From Acanthopleura granulata (Eukaryota > Mollusca > Polyplacophora > Chitonida > Chitonidae), in the NCBI GenBank assembly GCA_016165875.1, contig JABBOT010000010.1, positions 7,223,875 to 7,287,874 of the forward strand: a DNA stretch of 64,000 bases, given 5' to 3'. Numbering within the stretch: position 1 is the first letter of the stretch; each line of letters opens with the position of its first letter. A program made the position numbers and the translations under genes. This document shows, piece by piece, positions 47,006 to 59,700 of the stretch. The notes under the pieces are model-generated. The model was not told where the DNA came from, ran no database searches, and saw nothing but the letters and a program-made list of their open reading frames with translations.

Positions 47006-50000
47006 TTAGTCTGCGTCTTCCTCTCTTACTACTGGCACTCCTGCAACCAAGAAGACAGGTCCATCAGTTATAAATGCATGTTTCAGTGTCGTAAATATAT
47101 TCAGAACAGAAGAAGAAAATCTTCACAGCTTTCCTTTGCTTAGGTTGATAGCCTGAACTCTTCACATTATTAATGTAGTACAATAAGCATTCAGTTGCAA
47201 TATGGATAAAAAGACTGGCTAGGTTGTGAAAGGGATATTAACCCATGTAGCCCTCCTCTGAATGTATAACACCAAACCAAACATTCTAACTAATGTACAC
47301 ACAGCTGATTATCTCCCCTTTGCATCAGCTGGAGAACCCCATACGGTCTTGACAAACCAGCTTCAGCCAAGGTCTTGTTTAGAAGGACCGTGTTCACATT
47401 AGGCACCTGTTGTTTTTAACTCCAGATCAGCCAACTGACACAGAAGAAATACTTACCGTCAAGCTTCTTTAGTTTACTCAGTCGTCTGCAGGCTTCATCC
47501 CTCCAGGTGTTGTTAGCCTCATGTTCCTCATACAATGGGTTGCCTGAATTTGTGGAGATTTTATTGATCATAAGGACAGACACATGACAATCACCAATCT
47601 ACCATCCTACTCACAGTGAACTAAGAAATGTGTAGTGAGCACTGTAGCACCTTTACTCCAAAATGAATCATGAAAGCTGGTGTGGTTCCATGCAAATCTG
47701 CACCTTGATAATTTCTGGCCTTTTGAACATAACACTTCATTGATTGCAATAACCAATTGCTTTAATACGTACAAATATGACTCATTATCTCAAACAGAGG
47801 AGCTGGTGTTTTCGGTCATAAACCACATGATCTTGTCGCACCAGTGTGTGATAGTTGTCACCATAGCTGGCATAATGGTATAACCATTGGAATTTACACT
47901 TACCTACAAATAGCAAGTCTTCCAAGACTGGTAAATCTGCCTGTAACAATGATTTATTTACTTTACAATTTCATCTAATAAAATTAATACATGACGTAGT
48001 CCTTGATAAGGAGTTCATTTCTTGTATCATTCATAGAACTTCATAATTGTCACTACTGTATTCATACTCTTTGCAGTCATGAATTACATTCCATGAATAT
48101 TACATGGAATGTTAGAGTCATGAAGTCAATGTTAGTACAGTTATAAGAAATTCATTTTTATTCCGTCAAGCAAGGAAACCATATTTACTGTTGGAGGAAA
48201 GAGAGGTGATCAGATTCAAGAAGCATTGCTTAGCCAGGAAAAAGACCACTAGAACATTTCAAAATTCCCAGCCCATGGGGCATTGTGCATGTTCATACAT
48301 GCATTAAGGCATCTGTAATATACTTAAATACACATGTATATTTACCAGTTTCATGAATTCTTCCCAGGCCTTGACAGAGTTGTTTGACATGTACAGAACC
48401 TGTGAAATAATGATTTCAAAAAGTTAAGGAGAAGTGACAAGAATTTTTGATTTATTTACACATGTGCTTTGATCTCTCTGTGTACACTCGCCATAACAGT
48501 GAGACAAAGCTGGCCTTAAAGTAGAAAATATTAATCATGTTCGAAGTGTAATAGGATCCTAATGAACCTTCAGTGACTTTCAACACCAAATGAAATAACT
48601 TTGTAAGCACTATCATTAATAAGTATTACGGAAAACTTTAGTTAAGCCCAGCATATCATTTTTCCTGTTCAAAAGCTTTTATTTCATCCATGTTTTGTGA
48701 CATGACTGCCGACCATACCCTCAGTTTCCTGAGAACGTTGATGCCTTTCAGTTTCTCAATGCTGTTGTAGGAGATCCACAATTCTTGTAATGTGTCACCA
48801 ACTGCCTCCTATGAAAAGACAATTGCAAAGAAAACCAAGTTTAACTTAAAATATGTCAAGTCTTTCATTATCAAAAGCACAAATATCAGTGATCATACAA
48901 TTTTCACCAGTGTTCATGATAATAATTTATTTATTCGTGTGTTATGCCGTACTCAAGAATATTTCATTCATATGGTTACAGTCAGAATTATGGTGGTAGA
49001 AAACTGGACAGAGCTGGAAGACCCTCCCACATGACCTGAGAGGAAACCAACATGAGCAAGGTTTGAACTCACATCAACCTCACTGGTGAAAGGCTCCCAA
49101 GTCATAATGTGCAATGTTAGCACACCAGCTAAATTAAGTTACTATATAAAGTTACTTTCCCAGGGATTTCAAATGGTGCACTAACTGTTTGTAATGGATG
49201 ATTTGTAAGTCCATAAATCTGCCAGTAAACAGGATAAAACCATATACTGAGCTGTAAAATGTTTGTAAGTACCTACCAGACCTGTTAAACTTTTAATGCC
49301 ATTCCTTCCCAGAGACAGGACTGTGAGATTTTCTGAAAAAGACAGTACAGTATTATATATATCTTATGTATATTTTATACATATGATGGTACATAAGTGG
49401 ACATTTCAATGTGCTTGAATTATAATACCATTATACCAGCCACTAACTACAAACCTTTGTGAGGGGAAAAACTGCACAGTTTGTCACTTTATGAGAAACA
49501 TGATAACAAGCTGTGTTGAAATTTCAGTTCATAAAACTACTGTACATGTATCTATTAAGTTTTGTGTAATATCACAAAATGGCAGCTCAGCAAAGTGCAA
49601 TCATGATCTATAAATGATGGAGAGAAAAACTGGTTTAGTAGTCATTGATCATACAGTGCAAGTTTCAAGGCCTTTTAATTTTGTGGATACAGTTATTCTA
49701 GCGTTCTGATGAGATTTATTTCACAGTCCCTTTACCCCTTTCTTCATAAGTATTGGTCAACAATTCTCCTTCGAGAATAACTCTGAATAAACCTCACGAA
49801 AATGCCATACAAACTGCACATGACCTATAATTTCATCCAAACATGGGCATTTCAGGGGCAAATAAATATCATAATATTCTTGGCTCTGAAACTTTGTTAT
49901 ATATTTCCGGTAGGATATCATCCTAACCTCTAAACAAACAAAAAAAAACCAAAACACATCTTTCAAAACTCGATCACTGTCAAAAATACAGGATAAATGA

Positions 50001-52649
50001 GCAACTTGGTTGTGGATGAAATACTAGGTCATTTAGTGTACTGCTGTGTTGCTAGATTTAAATATACAATTTAAATATAAATGTCAAATGCAAACAATAT
50101 ACAGATATGAATATATACAGCTTCAGAATATAAAATAAATGACATAGCTGTATGTATATGCAAATGCAGTTAGAAGCTTTTGTCAAGTAAAGTTTAAATT
50201 CCTGAGGTTAAGTTAATAACTGAGATAACTTAATGACTCACTGACAAATATATACAAAATGAACATGCATCTACACAATTAGAAAAAATAGTTGAACCCA
50301 GCGGAAGAAAAACTAGAAAAATGTTTAATGAGCTGAAGTTGCAAACAGATGAATAAAGTTGAATGCAGACACTTACTTAAACCATTCAAATTGGCAATTT
50401 TTTCAATTGCATTAGTTGACAATGACAGTTTTCTGAAATGAAAAAAGACGTACACTAAATGTAATAATTTAAAAATACAGCAGTTTGTGTTTCACAGATA
50501 TAAAAGCAACAGCATGTATTAGTTAAACAGACAATAAAAGATTATAGACAATTTCCCATCATCCTCTACACAGTTTTCTAAACTGTTAACAGTCATCTAG
50601 AGTGCATGATGTCCCCTAATGGTGCACATTACAGCATGCAGTGTGCGTTTGCTGATTCCATTGGTGCAGCTACCACTATCTGTCAGAGGGTTTGTCAGGG
50701 TTGTAAGTCCAGTGGTTTTTCAAGGTGTCTCCTTTTCTTCCACCAAGAAAGCTGATCTATTTCACATTTTGAAAATACTTTTGAGAGTATGACATAAAAC
50801 AATGACCATGTAAGCCCTTGAGAAGTATGCAGCTCTCATGATAAACTTACGTGCAGCTTGTAAGAGTTGATAATGAGGCATCCATCTTCTCTATAGGCGG
50901 ATAACACCCACACAATTTAACTTCAGTAGCTTCAGATGCTTTCTGTCCATTTTTCTCTTCCTGTTAAAGTGCCAAGAGTAATTGAACACTTTTTCATGTC
51001 CTGATTGAACATCTATTTTAAAGACTGGCAAAAATGAAAAATGGTACAAGCTCTTGTCCAATAATAGCATGTCCTTTGTTTTAGAAAGAGAATTCGGAGT
51101 GTTAAGTTGTTCACTGGTCCCTCCAATTAATACAAAGTTTTAATGAGAAGTTTTTAGTCAAAATATTATTTACCTCACTTGTCCACATTTGTTATTTTGC
51201 TTATTCAATCACAATGCGATAAACTATTGTGTACTGTAATGTATAACAGCAGAAATTAAACACAATTATAAGCAATCAATAACCAACAGCACAGTTTCAA
51301 AACAGAAAACATAATATTTATTGTCAATATGCCTTTAAAGTACCTTTTATCATCACAGATTAATATCCTGGTAAAACAGAAAACAAATATTATGTACCAT
51401 AATATACATGTAGACAAAGACATATATACATACCCACTTTGCCAAAGCTTCTTTAATCGTTGTTGCCTTAGCCTACAAACAAAAGACCCTTGCTTCAGTA
51501 CATATGTTAACAGTAAACAACTATTGCATTCAATTAAATGTATATATGTTCCCTTATCCTTCGATGTGTAATTTGTGCATACCCATCTGTAAAAGAGCTA
51601 ATTAAGTAACTCCTTTCTTTTATGACATGTCAACTTAAAGTTATGATGTCTTTGAAGCTTAATTTATAATGTATAGGACAAAATGTATGGGATTAACAGC
51701 AACTCATTCAACATGATGTTCTTCCACTGCTGGTGGAAGCTGAAAAGTGATAATAATGCTGATTTGCAGTCAGCTAGAGCTTGTAAGATTTACCTGTCAC
51801 AATATAGCCAAGTATGTACATGGCGTTCACATATACACTAAAACGCCATGGATGCCTCTAATTGTAACACTGTTCGATGCTTACCTCCTCACTGGCCCAT
51901 ACCCGATTCTCCCATGGCTCTCTTGTTGTCTCCTATCGCTTCTTCAACTTTAAAAAATCTACACTGCTAACATTCCACTGACATGGCATCCATGCAGAAG
52001 GAACCACAGGCTGCAAGTCATTGCTGGTCTCTCGATTCCATGTCAACCAGATTGCCCACCATTACATATGATCCTGGTTATTCATCATGCTGTTTGGAAA
52101 AAAGGTCACATCGGAAATTTAACCACACGGAACTTATACATCTCAAGACCACATGTTCGTTTTTGTGTTGTTCTTTTTCGCGATGTCAACTTTCTTTGAA
52201 TAATATATGTTTCAAGTTTAACTGCTCTGCCTCCTGGATAACATCTTTGGCACAGTAATGCTTTTTGGCGGAAGCGAATACGTTCCGACATGGCCAGATG
52301 TTGTGACAAGTAAATGAGGTTACATGCAATGGTGGGCAAGCACTGTGACACTGGATCAAGAGAGCGGTAATGAATCGCAGATCGTAGCAACTTCTGCATG
52401 GACTCCATGGCTGTAGAATATTAGCAGTGAAGATTTTTTTTAAGACGAAGAAGCGATAGGAGACAACAAAAGAGCCGTGGCAGAATCGGGTATGGGCCGC
52501 TGAGGAGGTAAGCGTCGAACCGACACTGTGTTTCAATTAGAAGCATCCATGGCGTTATAGTGTATACGTAAACGCCATGTATATACTTGCCTAGTCAGAA
52601 TACAATAACACAAGAAAGCATAAGCTGCTCGGAAGGAACATGTTACCAT
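47006..52649 (-). CDS. DNAL1: Dynein axonemal light chain 1 (LC1), complete
   Basis: LC1 is a leucine-rich-repeat protein that binds the outer-arm dynein heavy-chain motor and helps control ciliary and flagellar beating. Minus-strand exons: 52647-52649 (the ATG alone), 51434-51472, 50851-50960, 50377-50432, 49277-49332, 48719-48808, 48346-48399, 47904-47940, 47457-47543, 47006-47040. They total 567 nt, 188 aa plus stop; human DNAL1 is about 190 aa. Peptides in order: [31 protein letters not shown] with [117 protein letters not shown] with [24 protein letters not shown] periodicity is clear. Most exons hold about one repeat. The start codon is the last three bases of exon 1, so exon 1 is otherwise 5' UTR. 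Head to head with MRPS10, tail to tail with the TRERF1-like gene. Confidence 0.96.
48922..49130 (-). repeat. MESC-like SINE (copy 4), in DNAL1 intron
   Basis: AATAATTTATTTATT tail, CCGTACTCAAGAATATTTCA, AGAATTATGGTGG, CTGAGAGGAAACCAACATGA and a head ending GCAATGTTAGCACACCAGCT. Antisense on the plus strand, so in the same direction as DNAL1. Confidence 0.75.
51807..52591. mobile_element. 785-bp fold-back element with TA flanks
   Basis: Left end GCCAAGTATGTACATGGCGT and right end (reverse complement) GGCAAGTATATACATGGCGT. The arms stay complementary for roughly 250-300 bp (CGCCATGGATGC, GGCCCATACCCGATTCT, AGGAGACAACA, AATCTACACTGCTAA and TTGCCCACCATT blocks). TA lies directly outside both ends (51805-51806, 52592-52593). 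A small ACATGGCGTT/AACGCCATGG hairpin sits inside each arm. No transposase recognised, so it is probably a non-autonomous DNA transposon. It is inserted in DNAL1 intron 1. Confidence 0.8.
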
Positions 52650-53792
52650 AATGGTAGGGCTTCTCCCTCTTCTGCGCTCTTGGTGTTGCGATGTTTTACA
52701 GCGAAGAGTACGTCAGCTAACTGGCAATGTCGTGAGTGAATTCAAACATCGACCATTATGAATTACACACCCTGTAGTCATGACGACGGCAGGTGACCGG
52801 AAATCAAGTCTTCGGCACCAATACTGGATAAAATGAGAGGCTTTGACCGTGACAATTTATAATAAATTTTCCGATTTCCCATGAAAGAAGGTAATTTTTT
52901 ATTCATCAAAGTACTTTTTTCACACTAATTTAAAGTTAGTACAAGAATTTACACTTGTAACATTCAAACTTTGAAATAGGCTTACAGAAGTTGAGACGAC
53001 CTCATTTTGGAGAAGACTGGGTTGTACGTTTAACGTATGTGATACAACCACTTTTAACACTCGTATCCAACATTTAACATGAAGTGAAAGGGATATGGCT
53101 TGTTTGTCATACTGTACAATGTATGTAAAATGATATTATGGTAGGCACTTGTAAGAAGGTTGGACCAAGACATTTGGCACGCAGCAAGTTTCATTTCATG
53201 AATTGGAAATTGGATTTTTGAAATTATTTCATTGTCGGTAACAACTGACATATACCTACTACTAGGTGTATAGCTTCTTTATACTACTACGTGAAGGACC
53301 ATTCCGTGCCTCTCAACTCGTCTCGGCACTCTTAGGAGTATTATATTATTTACAACAGAGTGTTATAAATAAGATCATAGTGCTAATTTTCCAAGACATG
53401 GTTGGATTATTCTTTCAATATGATTCAACCATTCTTGTATTTTTTAACCTGTAATGCCCTCAGTAAAACAGGACGCCTATAACTGTGATAATTTCACGAA
53501 GATGTATTTATGCGATAGCAACAGATGTAATTGTTTTGGACTTTTTAAGAAACTGTTATTTGACGTGTATCAATTACATGTGAACTATTGGAGTGGTTTT
53601 CTTTGATCGAAAATGTCTGAAAGGGGTATGTTTTACACAGGTTACGAAACAAGAAAAAAAAAAAAAAGAAAGAAAGAAAAAGGAACAGTGCTCGCAGAAA
53701 GAGCATAGTTCATACCTGCGTGAGCTCACACCTGACCAGAGCCGACAGTACTAAGTGCGTTTGAATTTTTTAGTAATGCAGATATATGTGTA
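52650..53792. promoter_or_regulatory. Divergent DNAL1/MRPS10 promoter interval
   Basis: 1.14 kb separates the two start codons. It holds both 5' UTRs, an A-rich GAAAGAAAGAAA tract near 53653-53680, and little else. I see no TATA box that decides a start site. Confidence 0.4.
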
Positions 53793-56700
53793 ATGGCTGC
53801 ACACGCTTCGAAGTGGACAGGTGAACTGTTGAAGAAGTTTGCGTCGCTGTCTGTAAATTCTTCTAAACAGAGATGTTACTCCACTTATCAGGTACAAATA
53901 TTGTATCATATGGTGCAAATGTGTGTGTTTGCTGCAGTCTTTCGGGACTACCCCTTATAACTATCTGCTAAGATGTCACCTAGTGCTCATTTTCCGTCAC
54001 CTAAATCATTTTATTTATTTATATGATTCGTAAGGGCCTCCGTGGTCGAGGTTAGCCCACTAAGGCATCGTAATGACTCAGTTACCTGTTACCAATGCGG
54101 TCACTGTGACTTCAAGCCCAGATTACGCTGGCTTCCTCTCTGGTCATACGTGCTAAGGTCTGCCAGCAACCAGCGGATGGTCGTGAGTTTTCCCCGGGCT
54201 CTGCTCAGTTTCCTCCCACCTTAATGCTGCCAATTAAATAAATAAATAACATGTGGCAGAGTTACCAGACTTGGCAGTCAGTGGCCGGCTCTGTGATTGT
54301 AGTCGTGGCCTTTACGGTCAGGTATTAATTAACTTTCTATATCATCGTCCTGTTATCCTTCAGTGTCACATTTAGGATGGTTGATGGATTATCATAGTAA
54401 AGCTCAGTCCACGCAGATGTACCAGTTTAGCAGTCGATTTCACTTCCGGGTTTGAGAAGACCGACCATGTTTGATGACGGGGCCAGACGGAAAGTCATGT
54501 GGTTAGCTTTATGTAAAGCAAGTGATTTCGTGAGTCTAGCAGTTTGAGATGAGAGCAACTAGCAGAGAGGGAAGAAGCAACAAGCTGGTGGGGTGGGTGT
54601 CTAGGTCCTTGATTCCCGGGGACATTTGATTGAGGGAGTTATACTAGCACATAACGAATGTCATGGAACCCTTGTGTACCAATTTTCCTCAGCGGGAAGC
54701 GTGGCTGCTGTAGATACGCAGTGTTTCACCTGTATACGAGTCTGGAGTACAGTTACTCTGGTCTGTGCAGAGCTCGGACTGACCAAACATAGATATCTAC
54801 ATATGTGTATATGTAATCGAGAAGTAATACCATATTGACTGTTATTGACGGGAAATCTGTACACTTGGCTGGGCAGTGTAAATACTGTACAGGTGTGACT
54901 GACAGGCATCAATATACATGTGAGAGTAAGCTTTATAACACATACTGTACAGACCCAATGGACATGACTTACCGGCTTCTATATACATGGAAAACTAGGC
55001 ATTATAACACATGTCCAAGCGTACATGTATGTCTTTGATCTCCAGTCTGCAAAAGGTTAACACGAAGCCGTCACCGCCGGGACTGGTTGGAGGGTTGCCA
55101 GAGCTGCTGTAACTGCTGTGATTGCTGTGACAGACGAGGTGCCGTGTCAGCCAGGAGATACTATGCAGGGCAGAAGGAAACCGGGACTGCTGTGCGTTAG
55201 TCGCAGAAGAACGACGGTAGCTAGCTGGGCTGCTGGTGCCAACAGGGTTACAGTAGTTGACGAAGTTGCCGAGACCGACAGGGTTGCAGTGACGCACGGA
55301 GTTGCTGTGATGGCGAGGTTGCTGGGTTGTCGGGAGAGCACTGCGGTGGAACAGTGGTCGGAAAAACTGCGATAGCCTTAGTGGGCAGGCACAGGAGAGC
55401 AACTAGAGTCAACAGAGCTGACAGGGATGGATGCCTGAAGAAAGCACGCTGTGGCATCTACATATTATTTAGAAAACGCGTTAAACAGATCTGTAGAATC
55501 TGTTTTCTTACAGGGGCTGTACATGGGAACAGTGTTGTATTTTCACGGAATAAATTACATCATTGTTATATTGACACCTGAGATTTGTCTTCAATTGTTA
55601 TTTCAGCATTCTTCTCCGACCTCTTTGACCACACCAGGTCAGGTTGAATTGGGTTTCCTATCATGGCTAGGTCTGTGCCTAGATACATGTTACCAAGTTC
55701 AACTCAAGGGGACACACTACAAAAACATCACAGTTGGAAAAATATTCCAATCTCAACCAAACAACCTTCGTTTGAAAGCAGACAAACTCGGCTTTACGCT
55801 GGTATATGAATCTGCAGACAAACATACTTTCTCTTGTCTACTCGAAGAGTGAAGCCCATAGGTTTTTTGTTTAATCAGACAAATCTGGTAAGAGGCATAC
55901 GAGGTCACAGCCAAAAACTTGCTCTGATTGATCAGACATCAGTGGAGCCAGTTACGGCCTACTGTCTAAGTAACCCAAATTTACTGAAATATTTTATAAA
56001 TATTTAAAAATCTGCTTTTTTTCGTAATACAAAGAGGAGGGGGCTTATTGTTATGGATTTTCATTCCCTTATAGGTTAGAAGTTGGATACGGACACTCCA
56101 TAGAGCAAACTCCCGACAGACAGCATTGCTGCAACAGAAGTAAGGATCATACTGGACAATCCGTGTATGGGCCCCCTGACTGGACAAGCCATGTGTGGGG
56201 CCCCTTACTTGCATGCTTTACCCATGCGCTTTTAATGGTACTAAACATGCTCTAACTATATAAAGATAGGTTTTCCCTAGGGTCATAAGAACATGTAACG
56301 GTAGGCGTGTTTACAGATATACAGGTATGTCAGATAACATTGCTTTGAATATTTAAGTGCATTTCCCTACTAATTAATAGGAAAGTACTGGATAGTGATG
56401 GTAAGATCAGGAATTCTCAGTTTTATGTCAAAAATCTGGGAAATCCATGTAATGTATGTTTCCCATGTTTTTCATCTCAGGTTTCCAACTCCTACCCATT
56501 TGGTGATCTCTCCGATTCGGTGGTATAATTCATCCACACAGGTATGTAACCATGGAGTAGAGTTTGTTGTGACATAACTTGGTTGTATATCTAAGACCTA
56601 AGTAATTTACATCAGCTGAGATTCTTGGGCGAGTAATCCATGTGGGATATCAAATACATGTGTTGTGTAATAAACATTGTTAATTGTCATGTGTATACAG

Positions 56701-59700
56701 GAGGGTATGGGGGTGTTACTGTTTTATGTGTCTTATGTGCTTGACGGTGTCAGTAGATCTGTCTTGTGACTGGGTGGGATATTGTGTATTATGTAAAGAA
56801 CAGTGTTTTAAGGCCTGTACAGGAAGGGATGGGATGTTGTCTTTTGAATATGTGGTGAGGTTAGTAGATTTGAGTGTCTGAAGTGTTAGGTCTTTTGTAG
56901 TATCAGTAGGGTGTACAGTGAGTGGGTAGAGCGTTAAAAGACTCATGTATCTGGCAGTTGGTGTGAGTGGGTAGCGTTCTCTCTGGTATTTGGAAGTGTC
57001 AGTAGGCACATAGAGTATGTGGGTGAGGCTCTGTGTCTTGTATTTGGCAGTGTCTGTAGGCGTGTACAGTGAATGAGTGGAGTGTCTCGTGTATTTGACA
57101 GTTAGTAGATGTGTATGGTGAGTGGGTAGGGCTTTGTCTCATGTATTTGACAGTGTCAGTGGACCTGTACAGTGAATGGATTGGCGTTGTGTCTCATGAT
57201 TTGGCAGTGTCAGTAGGTGTGTGCAGTGAGTGGATGGAGTCTTCTGTGTATCTGGCAGCTGGTAACTGTATAGAGTTAGTGGGTAGGGTTTGGTCTTGTG
57301 TATTTGGTAGGTAGGGTTTGGTCTTGTGTATTTGGTAGCATCACTAGGCCTGTACGATGAGTGGATGGGGTATTGGGTCTCATGTATTTGGCAGTTAGCT
57401 AGCAACCAACTAACAACTTGGCCACAAAACCCCCCAGTCATACAGTAAGATGGATAGGGTGATTTTTATTGATTTGGCCACTGTTGAAGGTTGAAGATGA
57501 TGATGTACCCGATGACCTGTATAGACAGTTAGATGTGGAGGTGAAAGGTCACGACCCTGCAGTCCTTGACAGCTACCAAAAATTTGTGACCTTGGCAGCT
57601 CAGGAGCTAGACATAGAGATTGGTCAGATGTAAGTATAATCAACATATAGCATAACATACTTCTTATTTCAAAAATGTTCTCATCAAACCTTTGCGTGTA
57701 TTTGTCTGGCTGTGTGACTGTGTGTTCCAGCCCAGCTCTGGCTGATTCTGCTGCGACTTGGAGCCTGAATGTTTTTCATGTACTTAGTAGAAGGCAGTTT
57801 TGTTTTCCCTCATATTTATTCCCTTTTCATGTCATGTATTATTAATGGATTTGGTGTTAACATGGGAATTCTTGAAATGTTCATCACCATTTGTTGTTGA
57901 CAAAAGTATGCATGGTGCAGGTTGAATACTCACATAGTTATGGTCTTTAGTCAGATTATTTCATTATCCAGTCCCACCCAGTATATGGAGCTGACTGACC
58001 CTAAGCATTTCAGTGTACCATCATTCAGTGACCAGTAATGCTTATTACACCTCTTGGTTTCCATCACATGATAATCTGCAGAACATGAAGTGCAGTCACA
58101 AGACAATGTGCAACAATCACACACTAACAGCCAATGATCTTTCGATGCGTTTATTATAAATCGTTTTCTCCTCGTCTGCTATGTCTGCTTCTTTACAAAG
58201 TGAACAGTCGGACGATGGCTTTCTCAGCTAGTGATAGCATAAAAGCCCAGCAATTTAGGGCTTCAGCAGAGCAGACCATATCTTTTCCTTTTTCTTGCAC
58301 TTTCTTTTCATAGCATATAAATGCATAGGGCATGCCATGCAATTGCGTATCAGGAATTTTGAGCTCCAGAGAAGTGTGTTCAAGTCCGCATTCATTGATC
58401 ATCACTTCTCTCAAGCCCAAAATTCCTGATGTACAATCCCACTAAATGCATTATTTGTTACGTTTTAACCTTGAGGGACTGAGGGACAGTGTTAAATTAT
58501 ATCCTTTTGTTTATACAGTTTTACTCCTCCTAAAATAATCACAAGAAAGACTCTGCTGAAATCTGTTCACATCTTCAAGAAGCATCGTGTTCAGTATGAA
58601 TGGAGAACCCACTTCAGAGTGTTTGAGGTATGTATGCTGGACAAGAAGACTCCTTACCATTACCAGCATGTAGCTGCCATGGCAATGCCATGCCAGCATT
58701 GCTGTTTACCATGGTAATTACATGCAAGTGGGCCCTGGTAATGGAAGGCTATGGGTACTCGAGGTACAAATGCAATCCACTTCTTTGTTTGTATGTGTAT
58801 AAAAGCTGTGAATGGGCAGTTGTGCTGTGCATATTAACTCTTTAGCTGAGAAGTATTTAACTCTCTGCGATTCAGGATGCTTCATCTGTAAGGGATCTTT
58901 AGAATACAAGTTTATCAGTCAAGACCAGTTCTAATGTAGCAACAGCCAATTATAAGGCACTGAACGGTAACTAAACGAGCCAATAAGAGCAGGCTGTCAG
59001 CTGGACATACACATTAGGGGAAAATACTGCTCCAAACCAGTTATCCAGGTCGGTTTTACTTATGTTGTGCTGTTGTGACAAAAGCAACATAATTCCCCCA
59101 CCGCATCTGCTATCAGACCTTAAGTTTTCCCTTTCCCAGATCAGAGTAACCAACAATCCAGCATACATAGGCATGTAGCAGCCTTGTCCTGTCATAATGG
59201 CCAGCAGTCTGATGTCACATGTACATGTTATTTATGTCCTCCTCTCAATCAGTGATATCACATGTACACATTATTTCTGTCCTCTGCTTAGTCTGATATC
59301 ACGTGTACACATTATTTGTGTCCTCCTCTCAGTCTGATATCGCATGCACACAGTATTTCTGTCCTCAGCTCAGTCTGATATCACATGTACACATTATTTG
59401 TGTCCTCCTCAATCAGGCTGATATCAAATGCACACAGTATTTCTGTCCTCAGCTCAGTCTGATATCACATGTACAAGGTATTTCTGTCTTCAGTTCAAGC
59501 ACCTTACTGGATCTTCTGCCGACACATTTCTGGAATACATCCAGAGGAACTTGCCAGAGGGGGTAGCCATGAAAGTGACCCGGGTAAGTCCTGCTGTACG
59601 CTTCCTGAATTGTTCACAGCTATTAAGTGGTCGGGTGGAAATAGATTTTGTTTAGTTGTCGCAGAACACATAACAGTGAAGTAAACCGTCAATGGCATTG

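Noticed and set aside
52106..52536. Minus-strand frames of 100 and 116 codons
   Set aside because: They lie inside the fold-back element and overlap each other; no transposase motif found.
55451..55852. 133-codon plus-strand frame in MRPS10 intron 1
   Set aside because: An acceptor and donor (55606, 55637) exist, but the phase does not link to the flanking MRPS10 exons and there is no domain.
56481..56552. Possible extra MRPS10 exon between good splice sites (CATCTCAG ... CACAG then GTATGT)
   Set aside because: In the phase set by exon 1 it reads [15 protein letters not shown] then a stop; skipping it gives a fully in-frame protein. It could be a poison exon or unrelated.
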